Source: Shinella sumterensis
Lineage (GTDB): Bacteria > Pseudomonadota > Alphaproteobacteria > Rhizobiales > Rhizobiaceae
Reading direction: 5' to 3'
DNA length: 64,000 bases
NCBI RefSeq assembly: GCF_004514425.2
Contig: NZ_MYFN02000003.1
Span: 186,001 to 250,000, forward strand
Below, piece after piece: positions 1-6,568 of this stretch. The position numbers and the translations under genes were made by a program. The first letter of the stretch is position 1. Each line of letters begins with the position of its first letter. The notes beneath the pieces were generated by a model, which was not told the DNA's origin, did no database searches, and was given only the letters and a program-made list of their open reading frames with translations.

Positions 1-46
1 CTTCCTGGGTGCCCTCGCCTGCCACCTGCTCAATGCCCTCGCTCAT
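1..46 (-). CDS. 5' end of a divergent gene, cut by window edge (possibly MttB-family methyltransferase)
   Basis: Reading leftwards from an ATG at 44-46, the frame stays open to the window edge and encodes MSEGIEQVAGEGTQE. A purine-rich stretch (AAGGGAAGA) lies about 7 bases upstream on the minus strand, a plausible ribosome binding site. The gene is transcribed away from the corrinoid protein gene. In related rhizobia a trimethylamine-methyltransferase-like (MttB/MtgB family) gene often accompanies this cluster, so that identity is a guess from context. Fifteen residues are too few to assign a family. Confidence 0.4.
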   Translation of the reverse strand, partial: MSEGIEQVAGEGTQE

Positions 47-381
47 GATCCGTCTTCCCTTTCTTCCCGCGCCCGAAAGCGCCTCTTTTGCTATGCTAGC
101 AAGCCGCCGGATCGGGGCGGGTCTCAAAGCGCCAAGCAATGGCGCACGCTGGATACCGGCTTTGGCGCGATCATAATGCGGACGCCGCCGGGATCGTAGC
201 GGCATTCTCTTGTTTGCGCTGTCAATTCACCGTTTTGCAGCGTAAGATCGCGGCATGTTTTCGCCGGGTCGCTTTTCACTGTATGCGACGTCGTTTTCGA
301 AATCGGATTGCGACACGAGGACGGATATTTCTAGGGTGAGGAGCCTGCCGACCGCAGCGCCAATGGAGACGAGGAAACACA
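47..381. promoter_or_regulatory. Divergent intergenic region with TGCGAC direct repeat upstream of the corrinoid operon
   Basis: No convincing gene is seen in these 335 bases. Two copies of TGCGAC occur at 284-289 and 309-314, and a strong ribosome binding site (GAGGAAACAC) directly precedes the ATG at 382. The same hexamer, or its complement GTCGCA, occurs six times upstream of the GlxA-type regulator gene at 11.66 kb. The region is therefore a candidate control region for both divergent transcripts. The operator role is inference. Confidence 0.4.
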
Positions 382-1077
382 ATGTCTGACGACGAAATCA
401 TTCTCGCCGATCTCTCCGACGAAGAGCTTGTGCAGCAGATGCACGACGACCTCTACGACGGCCTGAAGGAGGAAATCGAAGAGGGCACCAACATCCTGCT
501 GGAGCGCGGCTGGGCGCCCTACGACGTGCTCACCCAGGCCCTCGTCGAAGGCATGCGCATCGTCGGCGTCGATTTCCGCGACGGCATTCTCTTCGTGCCG
601 GAAGTTCTCCTGTCGGCAAACGCCATGAAGGCCGGCATGGCGATCCTGCGTCCCCTGCTTGCCGCCACCGGCGCGCCGAAGCAGGGCAAGATGGTGATCG
701 GCACCGTCAAGGGCGACATCCACGACATCGGCAAGAACCTCGTCGGCATGATGATGGAAGGTGCGGGCTTCGACGTGATCGACCTCGGCATCAACAACCC
801 GGTCGAAAACTATCTGGAAGCCATCGAGCGCGAACAGCCCGATATCCTCGGCATGTCTGCGCTTCTGACGACCACCATGCCCTATATGAAGGTCGTCATC
901 GACACGATGAAGGAAAAGGGCCTGCGCGACGATTACGTCGTCCTGGTCGGCGGCGCGCCGCTCAACGAGGAATTCGGCAAGGCCGTCGGTGCGGACGCCT
1001 ATTGCCGCGATGCGGCCGTTGCCGTGGAAACCGCCAAGGAATTCATGAAGCGCAAGCACAACATGCTTGCCGGCTGA
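382..1077 (+). CDS. Corrinoid (cobalamin-binding) methyl-carrier protein
   Basis: This 231-residue protein carries a methyl group on protein-bound corrinoid between two methyltransferases. Residues about 10-95 form the helical cap domain, and residues about 100-231 form the Rossmann-like B12-binding domain. The cobalt-ligand motif D-I-H-D-I-G is at residues 112-117, with His114 the expected lower ligand. The family is MtaC/MtbC/MttC-like, and the length is normal. The ribosome binding site GAGGAAACAC fixes the start. It heads the methyl-transfer block and is probably methylated by an MttB-type enzyme, possibly the truncated gene to the left, and demethylated by the THF methyltransferase at 5214-6182. 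The substrate cannot be read from the sequence. Confidence 0.95.
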   Translation: MSDDEIILADLSDEELVQQMHDDLYDGLKEEIEEGTNILLERGWAPYDVLTQALVEGMRIVGVDFRDGILFVPEVLLSANAMKAGMAILRPLLAATGAPKQGKMVIGTVKGDIHDIGKNLVGMMMEGAGFDVIDLGINNPVENYLEAIEREQPDILGMSALLTTTMPYMKVVIDTMKEKGLRDDYVVLVGGAPLNEEFGKAVGADAYCRDAAVAVETAKEFMKRKHNMLAG

Positions 1078-1086
1078 CGTGAAATA

Positions 1087-1117
1087 TCAGGCGGCGCCTT
1101 GAAAGCGCGCCGCCTGA
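1087..1117. terminator. Perfect 11-bp stem-loop between convergent genes
   Basis: The arms 1087-1097 (TCAGGCGGCGC) and 1107-1117 are exact inverted repeats separated by a 9-base loop. The stem lies between the end of the corrinoid gene and the end of the convergent entericidin-like gene, so it probably terminates transcription from both sides. The T-tract is weak on both strands. Confidence 0.7.
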
Positions 1118-1126
1118 CCACGAGAT

Positions 1127-1285
1127 TTATCGAGCGGCACGCTCGACGCTGCGGCCGGCATCCTGCGTCGCATCAACGGCATTGGCCGTATCCCTGCCCA
1201 CGCCGCGAATGGTGTTGCCGCAGGCGCTGAGCGCCAGAAGCGCGGCGAGAACGATGCTGATCTTGCTCAGATTTGTCGCAGTCAT
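1127..1285 (-). CDS. Entericidin EcnA/B-type small lipoprotein
   Basis: This is a 52-residue lipoprotein precursor. A short hydrophobic signal (residues about 8-21) ends in the lipobox L-S-A-C, with Cys22 the lipidated residue. The mature part begins CGNTIRGVGRDTANAVD and continues with an Ala/Asp/Arg-rich helix, the standard entericidin pattern. The ribosome binding site AGAGGGA lies 7-8 bases upstream of the ATG. Entericidins are envelope lipoproteins; in enterobacteria the A and B members act as an antitoxin/toxin pair in stationary phase. Only one copy is seen here. The gene is on the opposite strand from the surrounding methyl-transfer genes, with its start 17 bases from the DUF1638 start, so the two share a divergent promoter region. 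Confidence 0.85.
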   Translation of the reverse strand: MTATNLSKISIVLAALLALSACGNTIRGVGRDTANAVDATQDAGRSVERAAR

Positions 1286-1302
1286 GGTGGGAGTCCCTCT
1301 AA

Positions 1303-1944
1303 ATGGATGTGGTTGACGCAGAACTTCGGCTTGGAAGTCCGGCGTCTAAACGCACGAGACGCGAAAAAGTTCGCGTGATCGCGTGCGGTGCGATCGCGCG
1401 CGAGATCATCGCGATCCGCGATGCAAACGGCCTCGATCACATCGACCTCGTCTGCCTGCCCGCCATCTGGCACGCCCATCCCGAAAAGATTGCGCCCGGC
1501 GTCGAAAAAGCGGTTCAAGAGGCGCGCGCCGAAGGCTTCTCCCGTGTCTTCGTGGGCTATGCCGATTGCGGCACCGGCGGGCTGCTCGACCGGGTCTGCG
1601 AAAAGCTCGGCGTCGAGCGGATCGCCGGACCGCACTGTTACTCCTTCTTCGCCGGCAACGAGGCCTTCGCCGCGAAGGATGACGACGTGACCGCGTTCTT
1701 CCTCACCGACTTCCTGGCCCGCCAGTTCCGCGCCTTCGTCATCGAGCCGCTCGGCCTCGACCGGCATCCGCAGCTTAAGGATATGTATTTCGGCAACTAC
1801 ACCAAACTCGTCTATCTCTCACAGGTCGAGGACGAGGCCCTGCAGCAGAAGGCGAAAGAGGCGGCCGGCTATCTCGGGCTCACCTACGAATACCGCTTCA
1901 CCGGCTACGGCGACCTGACCGGCGCCGTGCTCGGCGCCCGCTAA
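1303..1944 (+). CDS. DUF1638 family protein
   Basis: This 213-residue soluble protein matches the DUF1638 family. It has a Rossmann-like opening (KVRVIACGAIAREI, about residues 24-37) and a glycine-rich YADCGTGG segment. The reaction is unknown. From general knowledge, DUF1638 genes are often found beside corrinoid proteins and MttB-type methyltransferases, so a role in corrinoid methyl transfer is likely but unproven. The ATG follows a GGGAG about ten bases upstream, and the gene is divergent from the entericidin-like gene. An internal start near residue 24 cannot be excluded. Confidence 0.85.
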   Translation: MDVVDAELRLGSPASKRTRREKVRVIACGAIAREIIAIRDANGLDHIDLVCLPAIWHAHPEKIAPGVEKAVQEARAEGFSRVFVGYADCGTGGLLDRVCEKLGVERIAGPHCYSFFAGNEAFAAKDDDVTAFFLTDFLARQFRAFVIEPLGLDRHPQLKDMYFGNYTKLVYLSQVEDEALQQKAKEAAGYLGLTYEYRFTGYGDLTGAVLGAR

Positions 1945-2041
1945 CCAATTCTTAGCCCTGCCCGCAAATCCCGCGCCCTCGGTTACGCCTTTCTAAGAGC
2001 GGGATCCGATCATGCCCGCCAGAAATCGGCGAGGTATCGAC

Positions 2042-2824
2042 ATGACGCAGCAGGCAATACGGACGGAAGCGGTGGCAGTGCTGATTCAGCCCGGACCCAA
2101 CCCGGAAATCGTCGTCAATGCCGTCAAGGCGGCCTTCCCTAATCTTGTGGTGATCGAGGAAGAGCCCGAGTCGAAAGCGCTGTTCATCCGCCGCCGCGCA
2201 AAAAAACTCGGCTGGATCCAGGCGCTGGGGCAGCTCGCGACCATGGTCGTCTCCAAATACGGCAAGCGCTTCACCAGGAAACGCACCGCCGAAATCCTTA
2301 AAACCTTCGGCGCCGACCCGTCGCCCGATCCGGCAATTCGCCGCGTGGCCGTTCCCTCCGCCAACAGCCCGGCGTTCCTGGCCGCGATCGCCGAGATCCG
2401 GCCGGCCGCCCTGCTTTTGGTCAGCACGCGCATGCTGAAGGCCGAGACGCTCGCCGCCATACCCTGCCCGGTCTTGAACCTGCATGCGGGCATCAACCCG
2501 CAATATCGCGGCCTGCAAGGCGGATACTGGTCGCGCGTGCGGTCGGATGAGGCGAATTTCGGCACGACGATCCATCTCGTGGATGCCGGCGTCGACACCG
2601 GCGGCGTGCTCCACCAGATGCGCATCAAACCTTCCAAACGCGACACGATGCACACCTATCCGCTCCTCCAGACGGCCGCCGCCACCGGCCTTGTCGTGCA
2701 GGCGCTCGACGAAGCGGTGACGGGTAACCTCAAGCCCTTGAAAATAGCGGCACCATCGCGACAATGGTATCATCCGCCGATCTGGACCTGGCTCTGGAAC
2801 GGCGTGACCCGCGGCATCTGGTAG
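2042..2824 (+). CDS. Formyltransferase-fold protein (methionyl-tRNA formyltransferase-like N-domain)
   Basis: This protein of about 260 residues has the formyltransferase core. The segment VLNLHAGINPQYRGLQGGYW carries the conserved N-x-H-x-G catalytic/folate region, followed by the D-A-G-V-D-T-G-G signature. It would be expected to transfer or hydrolyse a formyl group on a folate-linked substrate. I chose the ATG at 2042 because GCGAGG lies 7 bases upstream; an in-frame ATG at 2012 is possible. There is no C-terminal tRNA-binding domain, so it is not a normal Fmt. Its position between DUF1638 and the MetVF genes suggests a one-carbon task, but the acceptor is unknown. Confidence 0.8.
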   Translation: MTQQAIRTEAVAVLIQPGPNPEIVVNAVKAAFPNLVVIEEEPESKALFIRRRAKKLGWIQALGQLATMVVSKYGKRFTRKRTAEILKTFGADPSPDPAIRRVAVPSANSPAFLAAIAEIRPAALLLVSTRMLKAETLAAIPCPVLNLHAGINPQYRGLQGGYWSRVRSDEANFGTTIHLVDAGVDTGGVLHQMRIKPSKRDTMHTYPLLQTAAATGLVVQALDEAVTGNLKPLKIAAPSRQWYHPPIWTWLWNGVTRGIW

Positions 2825-3024
2825 GTCCTCCCGGCGAGGTCGAATCCGACGTCGTTTTTGAGCATGAGGCAGTCGTGGCGAGTAGAGCCCGCGACGACGC
2901 CAGCACGCATTGTCAGCATAGCAACGGGAGGAAGACGCCGAGCGCTTTCCGCCCGCAGTTGCGGCAGAGGGGGTAGAGCATTTCCGGCTGAAGACGCGCG
3001 GCAATGCTCCGGGAGAAATTCGAC

Positions 3025-3327
3025 ATGGCAGACCGCATCATCGTCTACTGGCGCGATATCCCCGCCCAGGTCATCATCAAGAGAGGCCGGGCCAGCGCCA
3101 AGCGGGAACTCTCGCTGCGCTTCACCGAGGCCATCGACATGTGCGCCATGCGCACCGGCGCGGCGGAAACCGACGATTACCTCGCCGAATGGCGCAAGGC
3201 CGCCCCCGAGCCCGTTTCCGACGACCTGGAGGCGGAAGCCGACAAGGCCGTCGCCGAGATCGAGGCCGCCTATGACCGCGAGCGGCTGGTCGCCCTCGTC
3301 AAGGCCGGAGGGCGCGACAATGGCTGA
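3025..3327 (+). CDS. Small 'virulence factor' family protein (PF13769-like)
   Basis: This 100-residue protein begins MADRIIVYWRDIPAQVI and resembles the short conserved family labelled 'virulence factor'. The name is historical and no biochemical role is known to me. The start at 3025 is preferred over 3004 because GGGAG lies 8 bases upstream. It overlaps the next gene by 8 bases, indicating translational coupling with the MetV-like protein. The C-terminal half is acidic and helical. Conserved association with metF-type genes suggests a function in one-carbon transfer. The 200 bases upstream show no gene and no riboswitch that I recognise. Confidence 0.8.
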   Translation: MADRIIVYWRDIPAQVIIKRGRASAKRELSLRFTEAIDMCAMRTGAAETDDYLAEWRKAAPEPVSDDLEAEADKAVAEIEAAYDRERLVALVKAGGRDNG

Positions 3328-3934
3328 TCCGAAACTCGGAGAACCGAAGCTCGAAGGCGCGCAGAAGCCCGGCAACGCCGCGCCCGCCAAGAAGGCCGCC
3401 ACGGGCGCCTTCACGCCATCAGGCGTCTCGCCGAACCGCCGGTCGCGCCACAAATACACGATCCGCCTCTGGGCGGTGCGCCATTCCCGTTTTTTCGAGT
3501 GGTTCTACCACCGTTTCGCGGAAGCCTTCCTGCTTCTCCACCCCGTCTGGAAGCTCTTCGGCTACCAGCGCGTCGAGCGACCCATCACCTTCGTCGAAAA
3601 GCATGTGAAGGGTTTTCTTTTCGACTGTCGCATGTGCGGCCAGTGCGCGCTGTCGTCCACGGGCATGTCCTGCCCGATGAACTGTCCCAAGCAGTTGCGC
3701 AACGGCCCCTGCGGCGGGGTGCGTGCCAATGGCAACTGCGAGGTGGAACCGGACATGCCCTGCGTTTGGGTCCAGGCCTGGAAGGGCTCGCAGAACATGG
3801 TGAAGGGAGACGCCATCATGAACGTGCAGAAGCCGGTGAACCAGTCGCTGCGCGAGACCTCGTCCTGGCTGCGCGTGACCGCGGAAGCCGCCGCTGCCCG
3901 TGAAGCGGCCGCCGCCGCCGGAAAGGACGCCTGA
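3320..3934 (+). CDS. MetV-like Cys-rich protein (methylene-THF reductase C-terminal domain)
   Basis: This 204-residue protein has a basic N-terminal half and a Cys-rich core at residues about 95-145. The core carries a C-x2-C-x2-C cluster (CRMCGQCALS), CPMNCPKQLRNGPCGG and a final CVW. This is the 'methylenetetrahydrofolate reductase C-terminal' family, which in acetogens is the zinc-containing MetV partner of MetF. The ATG overlaps the preceding stop by 8 bases, and MetF starts two bases after this gene's stop, so the two are almost certainly co-expressed subunits. The overhanging N-terminus is Lys/Pro/Ala-rich. Metal type and direction of catalysis are inferred from family knowledge. Confidence 0.85.
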   Translation: MADPKLGEPKLEGAQKPGNAAPAKKAATGAFTPSGVSPNRRSRHKYTIRLWAVRHSRFFEWFYHRFAEAFLLLHPVWKLFGYQRVERPITFVEKHVKGFLFDCRMCGQCALSSTGMSCPMNCPKQLRNGPCGGVRANGNCEVEPDMPCVWVQAWKGSQNMVKGDAIMNVQKPVNQSLRETSSWLRVTAEAAAAREAAAAAGKDA

Positions 3935-3936
3935 GC

Positions 3937-5031
3937 ATGGCGCATATCGACGAAAACCCGCTAGGGGCCCACCTGCCGCTCGATCCCCTGCCCGGCCATT
4001 CCTCGCTGGGCCGGCTGGAACGGGTGCTCAGGCGCGGTGAATTCGCCGTGACGACGGAACTGAACCCGCCCGACAGCGCCAACCCGGAAGACGTCTACGA
4101 ACGCGCGGCGATCTTCGACGGCTGGGTCGACGGCATCAATGCGGTCGATGCGTCGGGCGCTAACTGCCACATGTCGTCGTTCGGCATCTGCGCGCTTTTG
4201 ACCCGCATGGGTTATGCGCCGATCATGCAGATCGCCTGCCGCGACAAGAACCGCATCGCCATACAGGGCGACGTTCTCGGTGCCGCCGCCATGGGCGTGT
4301 GCAACATCATGTGCCTGACCGGCGACGGCGTGCAGGCCGGCGACCAGCCCGGCGCAAAGCCCGTCTTCGATCTCGACTGCATGTCGCTGCTCGAAACCGT
4401 GCGCGTCATGCGCGACAATTCCAAGTTCCTGTCCGGCCGCAAGCTGACAACGCCGCCGAAGGTGTTCCTCGGCGCCGCGATCAATCCTTTCGCCCCGCCC
4501 TACGACTTCCGCCCCTACCGCCTCGCCAAGAAGATCGAGGCCGGCGCGCAGTTCGTGCAGAGCCAGTATTGCTTCGACGTGCCGATGTTCCGCGAATACA
4601 TGAAGAAGGTGCGCGACCTCGGCCTGCACGAGAAGTGCTACATCCTCGTGGGCGTGGGCCCCATGGCGTCGGCCAAGACCGCCAAGTGGATCCGCTCCAA
4701 CGTGCCGGGCATCCACATTCCCGATTCCGTCATCAAGCGCCTGGAAGGCGCGGAGGACCAGAAGAAGGAGGGCAAGCAGCTCTGCATCGACATCATCAAC
4801 GAGGTGAAGGAGATCGAGGGCGTTTCCGGCATTCACGTCATGGCGTACCGGCAGGAAGAATATGTCGCGGAAATGGTGCATGATTCCGGCGTCCTGAAGG
4901 GGCGCAAGCCCTGGAAGCGCGAGCCGAACCCTGTCGACCAGCTCGTTGCCGAACGCATCGAGATGGCCCGGGACGGCCATGAGCAGGACCAGCAGAAACT
5001 CGCCGGGCAGGCCGCCCAGCAGCCGCTTTGA
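3937..5031 (+). CDS. metF: Methylenetetrahydrofolate reductase, MetF family
   Basis: This 364-residue TIM-barrel flavoprotein interconverts 5-methyl-THF and 5,10-methylene-THF. Recognisable segments are AVTTELNPPDSAN near residue 37 (the catalytic Glu region), the FAD-associated CLTGDG, GAAINPFAPP, and AGAQFVQSQYCFD near the C-terminal third. AAGGA lies just before the start, which is two bases after the MetV-like stop. It is longer than E. coli MetF (about 296 residues) and lacks a SAM-binding regulatory domain. In this cluster it probably works toward methylene-THF, oxidising methyl groups delivered from corrinoid. That direction is inference. Confidence 0.9.
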   Translation: MAHIDENPLGAHLPLDPLPGHSSLGRLERVLRRGEFAVTTELNPPDSANPEDVYERAAIFDGWVDGINAVDASGANCHMSSFGICALLTRMGYAPIMQIACRDKNRIAIQGDVLGAAAMGVCNIMCLTGDGVQAGDQPGAKPVFDLDCMSLLETVRVMRDNSKFLSGRKLTTPPKVFLGAAINPFAPPYDFRPYRLAKKIEAGAQFVQSQYCFDVPMFREYMKKVRDLGLHEKCYILVGVGPMASAKTAKWIRSNVPGIHIPDSVIKRLEGAEDQKKEGKQLCIDIINEVKEIEGVSGIHVMAYRQEEYVAEMVHDSGVLKGRKPWKREPNPVDQLVAERIEMARDGHEQDQQKLAGQAAQQPL

Positions 5032-5058
5032 ACGGACGGTAAGCCATGCAGGAGATTG

Positions 5059-5128
5059 CCCCCTCATCCACCTGCCGGCACCTTTTCCCCGCGAGGGAGA
5101 AGGTGGCCCGCAAGGGCCGGATGAGGGG
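5059..5128. repeat. RIME-like intergenic palindromic element
   Basis: The outer arms CCCCTCATCC and GGATGAGGGG bracket an inner palindrome (ACCTTTTCCC ... GGGAGAAGGT) and a small GGCCC-GCAA-GGGCC hairpin. This is the layout of the RIME elements known from rhizobial genomes. It lies in the gap between metF and the methyltransferase gene and may fold in mRNA and affect read-through. A shorter relative is at 24751-24773. Confidence 0.8.
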
Positions 5129-5213
5129 TTCCCGCTTCGTCCGCCGACCAGCATTGTAACACCCGATATCGCGCGCTAGATCACAATCGGCGCCCCGCCT
5201 CAGAGGACCTTAT

Positions 5214-6182
5214 ATGACACGCACCATCGTCGCCTCGGCCACCCGCGAAATCGTCATCGGTTTCGACCAGCCCTTCTGCGTCATCGGCGAGCGCATCAAC
5301 CCGACCGGCCGCAAGAAGCTGGCCGCGGAAATGCAGGCCGGCAATTTCGAGACCGTCATCAAGGATGCGCTGGAACAGGTCGCCGCCGGTGCCACGATGC
5401 TGGACATCAATGCCGGCGTGACCTCCGTCAATCCTAACGAGACCGAGCCGGGCCTGCTCGTCCAGACGCTGGAGATCGTGCAGGGCCTCGTCGATATCCC
5501 GCTTGCCATCGACAGTTCGGTGACGGCAGCCATCGAAGCCGGCCTCAAGGTCGCAAAGGGCCGCCCGCTGGTGAACTCGGTCACGGGTGAGGAGGAAAAG
5601 CTCGAGGCGATCCTGCCGCTCGTCAAGAAATACGATGTGCCCGTGGTTGCCATCTCCAACGACGAGACCGGCATCTCCATGGACCCGGACGTGCGCTTCG
5701 CCGTCGCCAAGAAGATCGTCGAGCGTGCCATGGACCACGGCATCAAGCCGCACGACATCGTCGTCGACCCGCTCGTCATGCCGATCGGCGCGCTGGGCGA
5801 TGCCGGCCGCCAGGTCTTCCAGCTGCTTTACCGCCTGCGCAACGAACTGAAGGTCAACACGACCTGCGGCCTCTCCAACATCTCCTTCGGCCTGCCGCAC
5901 CGTCACGGCATCAATGCCGGCTTCATTCCCATGGTCATCGGCGCAGGCATGACATCCGCCATCATGAACCCCTGCCGCCCACAGGAAATGGAGGCTGTGC
6001 GCGCGGCCAACGTGCTGAACGGCACGGACCCCAACTGCACCAACTGGATCATGACCTACCGCGATCACAAGCCCGCCGAGGGCGGTGCCTCGGCCGGCGC
6101 TGGCGCCGCAGCTCCTGCGCCTGCCGGCGGCCGCCGCGGTGGTCGTGCAGCCCGCGCCGGTGCGGGCGCGGCGCGCGAATAA
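5214..6182 (+). CDS. Methyltetrahydrofolate:corrinoid methyltransferase (pterin-binding TIM barrel)
   Basis: This 322-residue protein has the dihydropteroate-synthase-like pterin-binding barrel of the AcsE/MtgA/MetH-domain family. Residues about 20-30 read CVIGERINPTGRK, followed by ATMLDINAGV and IDSSV, all standard pterin-site segments. Expected reaction: methyl transfer between corrinoid protein and THF. The ribosome binding site AGAGGA precedes the ATG. After the barrel (about residue 290) comes an unusual Ala/Pro/Gly/Arg-rich tail with RRGGRAARAG. The stop overlaps the next start (TAATG). It pairs functionally with the corrinoid protein at 382-1077 and the MetVF genes. Confidence 0.92.
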   Translation: MTRTIVASATREIVIGFDQPFCVIGERINPTGRKKLAAEMQAGNFETVIKDALEQVAAGATMLDINAGVTSVNPNETEPGLLVQTLEIVQGLVDIPLAIDSSVTAAIEAGLKVAKGRPLVNSVTGEEEKLEAILPLVKKYDVPVVAISNDETGISMDPDVRFAVAKKIVERAMDHGIKPHDIVVDPLVMPIGALGDAGRQVFQLLYRLRNELKVNTTCGLSNISFGLPHRHGINAGFIPMVIGAGMTSAIMNPCRPQEMEAVRAANVLNGTDPNCTNWIMTYRDHKPAEGGASAGAGAAAPAPAGGRRGGRAARAGAGAARE

Positions 6183-6505
6183 TGGCCGGCGGGCGCCAGT
6201 TCCGCCACGACGCCTTCAGCCTGTGGCTGGAGGCGCCTCTGGTGATCGCCATGCGCTGCCAGGAGATGGGCATGGCGGCGCTGACCGGCTCGACGCAGAA
6301 CACCGCCGAGATGACCCGGATGGTCACGGAAAAGATGGCTGCCGCGGCGGAAAGCGCCGTGGCGGCCAATTTTGCTCTGGCGAAAGCCATGATGACGGCG
6401 GCCTCGCCGGAAAGCACGGTCCGTGCGGTTTCGCAGGCCGCGCTGAAACCCTACGGCAAGCGCGTGCGCAGCAATATGCGCCGCCTTTCCCGCAAGAAGA
6501 CATGA
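6182..6505 (+). CDS. Small helical protein of unknown function, phasin-like in composition
   Basis: I do not recognise a named family for this 107-residue protein. It is Ala/Met-rich and predicted to be mostly helical, with a basic C-terminal end (GKRVRSNMRRLSRKK). The pattern of evenly spaced Ala, Thr and Met resembles phasin-type helical bundles. Its start overlaps the stop of the methyltransferase gene in a TAATG junction, so it is translationally coupled, and the RACo-like gene follows after about 60 bases. A role as an assembly or scaffold partner of the methyl-transfer enzymes is a guess. Confidence 0.75.
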   Translation: MAGGRQFRHDAFSLWLEAPLVIAMRCQEMGMAALTGSTQNTAEMTRMVTEKMAAAAESAVAANFALAKAMMTAASPESTVRAVSQAALKPYGKRVRSNMRRLSRKKT

Positions 6506-6568
6506 GGCGGCCCAGCCGGCCGTAGAAAGACCGATCCGATGCGCATTGAAGGGGAAAGCGAGATCAAC

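Noticed and set aside
139-339. 66-codon frame in the divergent region left of the corrinoid gene
   Set aside because: No ribosome binding site, Arg/Cys-rich composition, and it overlaps the likely promoter region.
2825-3024. Possible SAM, SAH or cobalamin riboswitch before the PF13769/metVF genes
   Set aside because: I looked for the conserved B12 box and the SAM-II/SAH core sequences and found none; the region shows no convincing conserved fold.
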